A stretch of 64,000 bases of DNA, from positions 1-64,000 of the forward strand of contig NZ_CP020698.1 in NCBI RefSeq assembly GCF_003611275.1. The letters are read 5' to 3'. Source of the DNA: Sulfitobacter sp. D7. GTDB lineage: Bacteria > Pseudomonadota > Alphaproteobacteria > Rhodobacterales > Rhodobacteraceae. How positions within the stretch are numbered: position 1 is the stretch's first letter; each line of letters begins with the position of its first letter. The notes beneath the pieces were generated by a model. That model searched no databases. It was not told where the DNA came from and was given only the letters and a program-made list of their open reading frames with translations. Shown in pieces: positions 26,400-34,184 of the stretch. Both the position numbers and the translations under genes were made by a program.

Positions 26400-27932
26400 T
26401 CAGCCGATCAGGATGTCGGCCATGCGCTCGCCGATGATGACGGTCGAGGCCATGGTGTTCCCGGTCGAGACGCGCGGCATGGCCGAGGCGTCGGCGATCG
26501 ACAGTTTCTCGATCCCGTAGACCGAGAGCGACCCATTCACGACCGACATCTCGTCGGTGCCCATTTTACAGGTGCAGCTTTCGTGGAAGTAGGTGCCGGC
26601 CGCGTTGCGGGCGAAGTCCTTGAGGTCCTCGCCCGACAACGCTCCCGGCATCACCTCGCGCTTCACGAACTCGGCCATCGGGGAGGAGTTTCCGATTTCG
26701 CGGCACAGTTCGATACAGCGGGTGAGCGCGGTGAGATCGGCCTCTTCCTTCAGGAAGCCGCCGTCGATGGAGACGGGATCCTCGGGGTTCGCGCCGGTGA
26801 GTTTGACCTCGCCCGTCGATTGCGGACGCACGATGCCCGGTGCGATGGTCCATGTCCCTGCGGGCACCTCGTAGGCGCCGCCGTGAACCTCGGAAACATA
26901 AGGCACCTCGATCTGGAAGGGCTGCAAATCCGGGGTGTCCAGACTGCTGTCCGATTTCCAGAAGAAGGTGGCCTCCGCCGCCGAGTTCTTGGGCGGGAGC
27001 GGGGTGTTGTATTCCCAGACGCAGCCAGCGGCGAGGATGTGGTCCTGAAAATTCTGGCCGACACCGGGCAGGTCGTGTTTCACCTCGACCCCGACTTCGC
27101 CCAGATGCGCCGCCGGACCGATCCCCGATTGCATCAGGATCTTGGGCGTGTTGATCGCGCCAGCCGACAGCACCACACGCTCGTTCGCGCCGACGGTCAT
27201 GACCTCGCCGTCTTTCTCGAAGGTGACGCCGGTCACGGTGGTCCCGTCCAATTCGATCCGGTGAACGGTGGCCCCGGTCAAAAGCGTGATATTGGGCTGC
27301 TTTAGGGTCTCCCACAGGTAGTCCGAGGGGATGTTGCGGCGCATGCCGTCCTTGATCCGGACGTTGGCGAGGGCGGCGCCGCCTTCGCCTTCCATCATCT
27401 CGCCGTTCATGTCGTCATAGGCGGGGATGCCCACGGTTCCACAGGCGTCGAGGAAGGCGGGCGCGATGGGGTTCGGGTCCTGCACCTGATCGACGAACAG
27501 CCGCCCGTCGGTGCCGCGCCGGGTGTCGTCGGGGGTGCCCTGCCAGTTTTCGATCCGTTTGTAGATCTCCAAGACGTTCTCGTAATTCCACGCCTCGTCC
27601 CCGGTCTCGGACGCCCAGAAGTCAAAGTCGTTCTTGTGCCCGCGCGCCCAGATCATCACGTTGATCGAGGACCCGCCGCCCACGACCTTGCCCATCGGTA
27701 GGATCAGCGAGCGACCGTTCACCTTGTCGGACGGCTCGGCCATATAGCCCCAATCGCGTTCGGACATGATGTTGGTGGACCACATCAGCGGGTTCAGAAC
27801 CGCGTCGATCTGGTCCGTGCCGCCCGCTTCGAGCACGAGCACGTTGGCGTCGGTTTCCGCCGCCAGCCGCCCGGCGACGACCGCGCCGCCCGAGCCGGAG
27901 CCGATCACGATGTAGTCGTAGCTGTCTTGCAG
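26400..27932 (-). CDS. GMC-family FAD oxidoreductase with damaged start codon
   Basis: The product (about 510 residues) is a choline dehydrogenase/alcohol oxidase-type flavoenzyme. The N terminus reads [20 protein letters not shown], the FAD-binding fold, then [20 protein letters not shown], and the C-terminal HESCTCKMG with [15 protein letters not shown]. The expected ATG before CAAGACAGC is CTG here, and the changed base is the first base of the neighbouring IS6 element. No other start lies between this codon and an upstream TGA. The gene is otherwise intact, so it is either silenced, starts at CTG, or uses a later GTG (27908) with loss of the first strand. Confidence 0.82.
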   Translation of the reverse strand: MQDSYDYIVIGSGSGGAVVAGRLAAETDANVLVLEAGGTDQIDAVLNPLMWSTNIMSERDWGYMAEPSDKVNGRSLILPMGKVVGGGSSINVMIWARGHKNDFDFWASETGDEAWNYENVLEIYKRIENWQGTPDDTRRGTDGRLFVDQVQDPNPIAPAFLDACGTVGIPAYDDMNGEMMEGEGGAALANVRIKDGMRRNIPSDYLWETLKQPNITLLTGATVHRIELDGTTVTGVTFEKDGEVMTVGANERVVLSAGAINTPKILMQSGIGPAAHLGEVGVEVKHDLPGVGQNFQDHILAAGCVWEYNTPLPPKNSAAEATFFWKSDSSLDTPDLQPFQIEVPYVSEVHGGAYEVPAGTWTIAPGIVRPQSTGEVKLTGANPEDPVSIDGGFLKEEADLTALTRCIELCREIGNSSPMAEFVKREVMPGALSGEDLKDFARNAAGTYFHESCTCKMGTDEMSVVNGSLSVYGIEKLSIADASAMPRVSTGNTMASTVIIGERMADILIG

Positions 27933-28737
27933 GCGTTGTCAACTTAACTCGCTGGCGCCGAGGAAATGGCCTGTTTTAGAGCGTCAGATGCTCGCGGCGC
28001 CCTTCCAAGCGTCGAAGGCTTCGATTCGATGATAGCGTGTTGCGTTTGCGGAACGGCGGCTGGCGGGAACTGAGAAACGGTTTCGGACGGCAGTGTGGCA
28101 GGCTACAAACCGTTGCAACCCGCCCGGAGAGCGAAATCCTTGCATGCAACGCTCTCGTTTTCGAAACGGTAGATGGCTGTTTTCCGCCCTGTTGTTCAAG
28201 CCCTTGTGGGAACGATGTTCGAGACCGGATGCGACTTCACGTTTGGCCGCTCCGTAGGATCGCAGCTTGTCTGTGACGATCCGTTTGGGCAAGCCAAACC
28301 GCTTGATCAGCGCCTTCAAAAGACGCTTTGCGGCACGCTTGTCGCGTCTGGATTGCAGGATTTCCTCCAGAACAAGCCCGTTCTGATCGACCGCGCGCCA
28401 GAGCCAGAACTTCCGCCCCGATATCGTTACCACAACCTCATCGAGATGCCAGATATCGCCGGGACGGGCCTGGCGTCGACGCAAATTCCGGGCAATTTGA
28501 GGGGCAAATTTCGCCGCCCAACGCCGGATCGTCTCATAGGAAACGTCGACGCCACGGTTCAGGAGCATTTCCTCGACCTCGCGTAGGGAGAGGTTGAAAC
28601 GCACATAAAGCCAAACCGCGTGCGTGATGATCTCTGGCGGAAAACGGTGGCGCTTGTAGCTGACAGTCGTACTCATGCGTAGCAACTACGAAAAATATCC
28701 AACGCTGCCAACGGACCCGTGTTAACGTGACAATTCC
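27932..28737 (-). mobile_element. IS6-family insertion sequence (right of the gra segment)
   Basis: The ends share an imperfect inverted repeat: GGCGTTGTCAACTTAACTCG at the left and, on the other strand, GGAATTGTCACGTTAACACG at the right, giving about 806 bp. The transposase is different from that of the element at 21.7 kb. It cuts the start codon of the GMC gene on one side and a glycosyltransferase gene on the other. No target duplication is visible. Confidence 0.8.
27984..28676 (-). CDS. IS6-family transposase
   Basis: The 230-residue protein from the ATG at 28676 shows IS6 features: KRHRFPPEIITHAVWLY, WHLDEVVVTISGRKFWLWRA, RIVTDKLRSYGAAKRE and NNRAENSHLPFRKRERCMQG, containing the three catalytic acidic residues. 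The frame is intact. Confidence 0.93.
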   Translation of the reverse strand: MSTTVSYKRHRFPPEIITHAVWLYVRFNLSLREVEEMLLNRGVDVSYETIRRWAAKFAPQIARNLRRRQARPGDIWHLDEVVVTISGRKFWLWRAVDQNGLVLEEILQSRRDKRAAKRLLKALIKRFGLPKRIVTDKLRSYGAAKREVASGLEHRSHKGLNNRAENSHLPFRKRERCMQGFRSPGGLQRFVACHTAVRNRFSVPASRRSANATRYHRIEAFDAWKGAASI

Positions 28738-28738
28738 C

Positions 28739-28963
28739 TATTATTACACGCGCAACCTGGTGATGGTGTACCGTCTGGCCGCGGGCTGGCTGTTCTGGCC
28801 GATCCTGCCGCTGATCTCGCTGAAATGGTTCCTTAAGCTGCGCCATTACGAGGGCGCGCGCTGGCGATATCTGGGGCTGTTTGGCCGTGCGTTGCGCGAC
28901 GGGTTGTTGCGGCGCACGAAGGTCAGCCACGAGCGGGTAAAAGCCTGGGCGAGCGAAAACTGA
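28739..28963 (+). pseudogene. C-terminal remnant of a glycosyltransferase
   Basis: The open frame directly after the IS reads YYYTRNLVMVYRLAAGWLFW, then PLISLKWFLKLRHYEGARWR and ends shortly after. YYYTRN followed by hydrophobic and basic stretches is typical of the C-terminal tail of membrane-associated family-2 glycosyltransferases. All catalytic parts are missing, apparently lost in the IS event. Its presence shows that the polysaccharide locus once extended further left. Confidence 0.55.
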
Positions 28964-28978
28964 AGCAGCCGCCGCCCG

Positions 28979-29791
28979 TCAGCCGTTGTTGAGAATATCG
29001 CGATGATGTCGCCCCATCAGCACGACCCCCAAGAAGAGACAGACCAAAGAGACAGTCAGCACATAGGTCGCGCTGATATAATCCCCGCGATAGGTCGGGT
29101 AGAAACCTTGTCGCATCAGCCCAGTCACATGCACAAGCGGGTTGTACCAAAGGATATCTTGGGCAAAGGCGGGCATGTCATCATAGAGAAAAATAACCCC
29201 CGAGATCAGAAAAAGGGGCCGGGTGACGATAGACCAAACCTGCATCCAGACCGGGAAGAGACCAAAGATCACACAGTTCAACATGCCCACGCCCAACCCA
29301 GTCAAGATCGCAAGCCCTAAGGACAGTAAGATCGGGCCGATGTCGATCAAAACACTCGCTTCGATGACGCTTAGAATGCCGGTAATCAAAAGCAACATCG
29401 CCAGCACATCAGTAAGGGAATTCAGCACGAAACGCGCGATGACTGCATCTACCCACGTTACAGCAGGATAGAACAGCAAAGCACGCGAGAAGTTAATGCT
29501 GCGTGCCACGTTGTTAGACAGGTTCTGATAGATTTGGAATGGCAAGAAGCCGGTTGCGAAGAACAACACGAAACTATTGCCCAAAGGCGGGGAGCGCACA
29601 ATGATTGCCATGCCGACCGACAGGATAATCACCCCGCCGAGCGGCTCTAACAATGCCCAAGCATAGCCGCCGGGGGAGCGGCCATAGCGTGTAGCCATCT
29701 CGCGGATCATCAGCGCCATCACGGCGCGCAACGTAGCAAAGCGCCGGTTCACGCCGCTGCCGGGGCCGGGTTGCTGGGCGGGGAGAGACAT
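28979..29791 (-). CDS. Capsule-type polysaccharide ABC exporter, permease (KpsM-like)
   Basis: The ATG at 29791 gives 270 residues with six membrane segments. MALMIREMATRYGRSPGGYA and WALLEPLGGVIILSVGMAII are typical of ABC-2 type KpsM/Wzm permeases, as is YNPLVHVTGLMRQGFYPTY near the last segment. It forms the membrane channel with the KpsT-like ATPase encoded on the opposite strand. It is divergent from the KpsE-like gene, with 91 bp between, unlike the usual kpsMT order. Confidence 0.92.
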   Translation of the reverse strand: MSLPAQQPGPGSGVNRRFATLRAVMALMIREMATRYGRSPGGYAWALLEPLGGVIILSVGMAIIVRSPPLGNSFVLFFATGFLPFQIYQNLSNNVARSINFSRALLFYPAVTWVDAVIARFVLNSLTDVLAMLLLITGILSVIEASVLIDIGPILLSLGLAILTGLGVGMLNCVIFGLFPVWMQVWSIVTRPLFLISGVIFLYDDMPAFAQDILWYNPLVHVTGLMRQGFYPTYRGDYISATYVLTVSLVCLFLGVVLMGRHHRDILNNG

Positions 29792-29882
29792 GGCGCGGAC
29801 GCATCCTATGCTGGTAATCCAAGATCCCATTATGTAAGAGTAAGAGGTGGAATTCAAACTGACTTTGGCCGGATGACCCTTC

Positions 29883-31130
29883 ATGAATGACGCCTCTCCC
29901 GGTGCTGCAAAGCCCGCGTCCGAGCCCCAGAAGCCCAGCAAGCCCGCACCTCAGGAAAAGTCTGAGGTCGCTAAACCTGCAGCCTCCGAACCTAAGGTCA
30001 ATGCCACGGTGCCGCCCGCTGCGATGAAACGTCGCCACTGGGGGCTGATCGGGTCTTTCCTACTGATCGTAATGATGCCCCTTATGGCAGTCGTGCTCTA
30101 TATGTGGATGGTGGCGGTTGACCAATATAGCTCCGTTACAGGTTTCACCGTGCGCCAAGAAGAGGGCGGCGGCGCATCGGAACTTCTTGGCGGGCTCGCG
30201 GCGCTCACAGGCTCTACAGCGTCGGCTGACAGTGATATCCTGTATGAATTCATCCAAAGTCAGGCGCTTATCCAAGCAATTGATACCCGTCTTGATCTGC
30301 GTGGGCACTATTCTGCCCTGTGGAAAAAAGATCCGGCTTTCGCACTTTGGCCCGAGGCAAGCACCGAGGATCTAGAATGGTATTGGCAACGGATCGTACG
30401 CATTTCGCAATCGTCGGGATTGATCGAAGTGCGGGTTCTGGCCTTTGATCCAGAGATGGCGCAGGCCATCGCTCAGGCAATCTTGGAAGAGAGCCAGTCG
30501 ATGATCAACGCGCTGAACAATCAAGCGCGTGAAGATGCGATGCGCTATGCCCGTGAAGACCTGGAAGAGGCTGTGCTTCGGCTCAAGGCGGCGCGCGAAA
30601 CCCTGACTGCTTTCCGCACCCGCACCCAGATCGTCGACCCAGAGGCCGATATCCAAGGTCGCATGGGGGTGATGAACAACTTGCAGCAACAGCTGGCTGA
30701 AGCGCTGATTGAACTGGACCTGCTGCGCGAGACCACCAATGACGGCGACCCCCGGTTGGTCCAGGCGCGGCGTCGGATCGAGGTGATCCGTGACCGTATC
30801 GCCGATGAACGGCGCACCTTTGTCAGTGACACCACCGAAAATGGCGCTGTGGGGGAAGATTATCCCAGTTTGATCGCAGAGTTCGAAGGCTTGATGGTGG
30901 ATCGTGAATTCGCCGAAGGAACCTATCGCGCCTCGCTTGCCGCCTTGGATTTGGCGCGGACCAAAGCCGCTCGTCAGAGCCGCTATTTAGCGACCTATGT
31001 GACCCCGACACTCGCACAAACAAGTGAATTCCCTCAGCGTTTCACCATTGCCGGGGTGGTTGGGTTGTTCTTATTGCTCAGCTGGTCGGTGATCGTTCTG
31101 GTCTATTACTCGATCCGCGACCGCAGTTGA
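29883..31130 (+). CDS. Capsule export inner-membrane protein (KpsE/CtrB-like)
   Basis: The 415-residue protein has a Pro/Ala/Lys-rich cytoplasmic N terminus, a membrane segment at about 45-67, a long periplasmic region rich in coiled coil (LRLKAARETLTAFRTRTQIV and following), and a C-terminal membrane segment before YYSIRDRS. VTGFTVRQEEGG follows the first segment, a conserved region of KpsE/BexC proteins. Such proteins link the ABC transporter to the outer-membrane channel. The KpsT-like gene follows after 16 bp. Confidence 0.92.
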   Translation: MNDASPGAAKPASEPQKPSKPAPQEKSEVAKPAASEPKVNATVPPAAMKRRHWGLIGSFLLIVMMPLMAVVLYMWMVAVDQYSSVTGFTVRQEEGGGASELLGGLAALTGSTASADSDILYEFIQSQALIQAIDTRLDLRGHYSALWKKDPAFALWPEASTEDLEWYWQRIVRISQSSGLIEVRVLAFDPEMAQAIAQAILEESQSMINALNNQAREDAMRYAREDLEEAVLRLKAARETLTAFRTRTQIVDPEADIQGRMGVMNNLQQQLAEALIELDLLRETTNDGDPRLVQARRRIEVIRDRIADERRTFVSDTTENGAVGEDYPSLIAEFEGLMVDREFAEGTYRASLAALDLARTKAARQSRYLATYVTPTLAQTSEFPQRFTIAGVVGLFLLLSWSVIVLVYYSIRDRS

Positions 31131-31146
31131 GCGGGCAGGGGGCAAC

Positions 31147-31815
31147 GTGATCCGGTTCGAGAACCTGACCAAAAGTTACCGGGTGCGTGGCATGCGCAAG
31201 GTGGTGATCGACAACCTCAACATGGAGTTGCCTACGGGCCATTCTCTGGCGCTTTTGGGGCGCAACGGGGCAGGGAAGTCGACCCTATTGCAGATCATTG
31301 CAGGCACATTGCGCCCTGACAGTGGGCAGGTGGTCTCCAACGGGTCTATCTCTTGGCCCGTGGGGTTCGGTGGCTCATTTCACCCCGATCTGACGGGCGC
31401 GCAAAACGTGCGGTTCGTGGCGCGTATCTATGGTGTCGATACCGATGCGCTTGTCGATTTCGTTGAGGACTTTGCTGAGATCGGTAAGCACTTTCATATG
31501 CCAGTGCGCAGCTATTCGTCAGGTATGAAATCGCGTCTGGCCTTTGGGACCTCTATGGGCATTCAGTTCGACACCTATCTCGTGGATGAGGTCACCGCCG
31601 TTGGCGATGCGGCGTTTCGCAAAAAGAGCCAAGAGGTCTTTCGCGAGCGGATGAAGGTCTCAAGCGCAATTCTGGTCAGTCATGACATGGGGCAGGTGCG
31701 TGAGATTTGCGATACCGGTATCGTTCTGGCCGAAGGCAGCCTGCGCTACTTTGACAATATCGAAGAGGCGGTAGAGGCCCATCTGGAGATCGTGGCGCAG
31801 CGTTGGAAGAGCTAA
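31147..31815 (+). CDS. Capsule export ATP-binding protein (KpsT-like)
   Basis: This 222-residue ABC ATPase begins at a GTG. Walker A is LLGRNGAGKST (residues 36-46), the signature region SYSSGMKSRLAFG, Walker B YLVDEVTAVGD, and the switch histidine in VSHDMG. It powers export with the KpsM-like permease. The GTG start is 16 bp after the KpsE-like gene. A stem-loop and a short open frame follow before the sulfotransferase. Confidence 0.94.
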   Translation: MIRFENLTKSYRVRGMRKVVIDNLNMELPTGHSLALLGRNGAGKSTLLQIIAGTLRPDSGQVVSNGSISWPVGFGGSFHPDLTGAQNVRFVARIYGVDTDALVDFVEDFAEIGKHFHMPVRSYSSGMKSRLAFGTSMGIQFDTYLVDEVTAVGDAAFRKKSQEVFRERMKVSSAILVSHDMGQVREICDTGIVLAEGSLRYFDNIEEAVEAHLEIVAQRWKS

Positions 31816-31886
31816 TTTCAGAAGTGTTTTGCCAAGACGGGGCGGTTGAACCCCCTTATCGTTCCCGGATAAAGGGAGGAGTAACG

Positions 31887-31922
31887 ATGCATAAGGAGCC
31901 TTCTGTTGGCCTCAGTTCTTAG
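31887..31922 (+). other. Short upstream open frame before the sulfotransferase
   Basis: An ATG with a strong ribosome-binding site (GGGAGGAG, six bases upstream) opens an 11-codon frame that ends in TAG at 31922, inside the sulfotransferase gene whose TTG start is at 31906. A hairpin (CCCTTATC / GATAAAGGG) lies at 31853-31876. This could couple or limit translation, or reflect a lost frame. It is not shown to be translated. Confidence 0.35.
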
Positions 31923-32691
31923 GAAGCTTGAAACGCTGCGCAGTTCTAGCGGCGAAGCGGCTCAGCATAAGTTCCTCATCATCGGTTTGCCCCGTAGCGG
32001 CACCACCTATCTGATGACTCTGCTCAATGCCCATGCCCGTATTTCTTGCGAAGGCGAGCATTATAACCCCTACGCCGTCATTCAGGATGACCATGACAGC
32101 AGCCATGAAGCCGTGGTTGGCCGTGACAGCGATCCTGTGGGGCATATGGAGCAGTTCTTTGCCCAACCTCAGGCCGTGGGCGTGACCCATGCCGGGTTCA
32201 AGTTCATGATCGGACATAATGTACGGGTGCTTCAGCAGCTTGAACAGATGCCTGATGTTACCTTGATCTATGTCTGGCGGGAAAACCGGCTGGCGCAGGT
32301 GTCATCTTTGATGCGAGCAGCGCGTGACCAAAAGTGGGCGGAAACTGGAAAGCAGGCACGCAAAAAGCATGATCCAAACCTGAAGATCGAAGCCAACCCA
32401 CGGCAAATCAGCCACCGTTGGCATGAATATGCGACATTTGATCATCTGTTTCGCGGCTGGCTGGCGGCGCGGCCCAACCCGCGTTTCACGGTTGAATATC
32501 GCGAGATGTTCCGGCCCGGCTTCAAAGAAAAGATCTGCGCCCAACTGGGCGTGGAAGTGGACCCGGCCATGGAGAGCCCCTTGGTCAAGCAAAACCCCAA
32601 TACCATTGCCGACCGTTTCGCAGAGCCGGGCCCAATCCGCTATTATTTTAAAAAGATCGGCTATGGCGGCTGGTTAGACGACGAATTGTGA
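31906..32691 (+). CDS. Sulfotransferase, polysaccharide modification
   Basis: The 261-residue product contains FLIIGLPRSGTTYLMTLLNA, the 5'-phosphosulfate loop that binds PAPS, and a second-half region with VTLIYVWRENRLAQVSSLMR, the 3'-phosphate loop. It is related to Stf0-type and carbohydrate sulfotransferases. TTG at 31906 follows ATAAGGAGCC. The stop overlaps the GTG of the next glycosyltransferase by 4 bp, so both are coupled. It probably sulfates the exported polysaccharide. Confidence 0.88.
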   Translation: MASVLRKLETLRSSSGEAAQHKFLIIGLPRSGTTYLMTLLNAHARISCEGEHYNPYAVIQDDHDSSHEAVVGRDSDPVGHMEQFFAQPQAVGVTHAGFKFMIGHNVRVLQQLEQMPDVTLIYVWRENRLAQVSSLMRAARDQKWAETGKQARKKHDPNLKIEANPRQISHRWHEYATFDHLFRGWLAARPNPRFTVEYREMFRPGFKEKICAQLGVEVDPAMESPLVKQNPNTIADRFAEPGPIRYYFKKIGYGGWLDDEL

Positions 32692-34184
32692 CCGCCCCAT
32701 TGCGTATACTTTATTACAACTGGGTTGATTACCTTGATGACGAACGCCGCGGGGGCGGGGTGACCGTCTATCAGCGCAACCTGATGGCGGCGCTGGATGA
32801 TCAACCGGAGGTGAAGGCATATTTCCTCTCTGCTGGAGTGGCGCATGATCTGCGCAGCGGGCCGCCCCGCTGGGAGCAGCAGCGTTTTGGCCCCGATACC
32901 GACCGCGCACGGCGCTTTGAGATCATTAATTCCGCAGTTCTGGCGCCCGCGCATCACGGCTTTGGCAGTGCGGCGCAGATCACTGATCCGGTGACCGAGG
33001 CGGTGTTTTTCGATTTTATCGAAAAGACGGGTCCCTATGACGTGGTGCATTTCAACAATCTTGAAGGGCTGCCCGCAGCGGTTCTAAAGATGAAAGAGCG
33101 GTGGCCGCAGACCCGCGTCGTGCTGTCGCTTCACAACTACTATCCCTTTTGCCCGCAGGTGAACCTTTGGCATCAAGAGCGTGAGACCTGCGATGATTTC
33201 GACGCGGGACGGGCCTGTGTGAACTGCCTGCCGCATGTGCATGACGCGCGGCATATGCGGCTCTCCGGCGGGGTGTCGCAAACACTCAAAAACCTCGGGC
33301 TGCGCCCCGGCAGTTGGTCCTATGACAAGGCCTATCGTTGGTCGATGCGGCTCGGAGGGCGCGGAGCACGGGCATGGCGGCGGGTCAAGAAAGCCCGGCC
33401 AAGGCGCCGGGCGCCACCGGGGGAGTTGCAGCGGATCGCCCCTGTTGATAGCAGCGCCTATGTTGCGCGACGGCGCGAGATGGTGGCGCTGATCAATGCC
33501 CATTGCGATACGGTTCTGTGTGTCTCCGACGCGGTGCGGCGGCTAGCGCTGGCGCATGGGTTGCGCGAAGAGATCACCCATACCTCCTATATTGGCACCC
33601 GTGAGGCAGCGGCCTTTGAGCGGACCACGCCCCGGGATTTTCCTGCGCGGAGTGACGGCACGCTGACGCTGGCCTATCTGGGCTATATGCGGCGCGACAA
33701 AGGGTTCTATTTCTTGCTGAAAGCACTAGAGGAAATGCCCGCCGCGATGGCCGCGCGTCTGCGGCTGGAGGTGGCAGCACGGCGCGGGGACCGGGCGGTC
33801 ATGGCGCGGCTCAAAGACCTTGCCCCGCGTTTGGCGGCGCTGACCTATGCCGATGGCTATGCGCATGATGATCTTGACCGGCTGCTTGGCCCTGTTGATG
33901 TCGGGCTGGTGCCGGTGTTGTGGCATGATAACCTGCCACAGGTGGCGATTGAAATGCACGCGCGCCACATTCCCTTGCTTACCGCTGACATGGGCGGGGC
34001 ACAGGAATTGGGCCGCTGCCCTGAGATGGTGTTCCGCGCTGGCGACATTGCCGATTTCCATGCGCGGGTTGCAGCACTTTTGGCGGGCGAAATCGATATG
34101 GATACCTATTGGCAGGGGGCAATGGCCCCGGTCGGTATGGCCCAGCATATGGAAGATCTGATGGGCCATTATCGCCCGCTTTAG
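32688..34184 (+). CDS. Family-4-type glycosyltransferase (GT-B)
   Basis: The 498-residue protein shows the two-Rossmann GT-B layout. The N-terminal part has RGGGVTVYQRNLMAALD and YDVVHFNNLEGLPA, with VVLSLHNYYPFCPQVNLW in the acceptor domain; TLTLAYLGYMRRDKGFYFLL opens the C-terminal donor domain. VDVGLVPVLWHDNLPQVAIE matches the E-x7-E-like region in a modified form. A cysteine-bearing stretch (RETCDDFDAGRACVNC) in the first domain occurs in some GT4 enzymes. It starts at a GTG coupled to the sulfotransferase and ends convergently with the giant transferase. Confidence 0.88.
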   Translation: MTAPLRILYYNWVDYLDDERRGGGVTVYQRNLMAALDDQPEVKAYFLSAGVAHDLRSGPPRWEQQRFGPDTDRARRFEIINSAVLAPAHHGFGSAAQITDPVTEAVFFDFIEKTGPYDVVHFNNLEGLPAAVLKMKERWPQTRVVLSLHNYYPFCPQVNLWHQERETCDDFDAGRACVNCLPHVHDARHMRLSGGVSQTLKNLGLRPGSWSYDKAYRWSMRLGGRGARAWRRVKKARPRRRAPPGELQRIAPVDSSAYVARRREMVALINAHCDTVLCVSDAVRRLALAHGLREEITHTSYIGTREAAAFERTTPRDFPARSDGTLTLAYLGYMRRDKGFYFLLKALEEMPAAMAARLRLEVAARRGDRAVMARLKDLAPRLAALTYADGYAHDDLDRLLGPVDVGLVPVLWHDNLPQVAIEMHARHIPLLTADMGGAQELGRCPEMVFRAGDIADFHARVAALLAGEIDMDTYWQGAMAPVGMAQHMEDLMGHYRPL

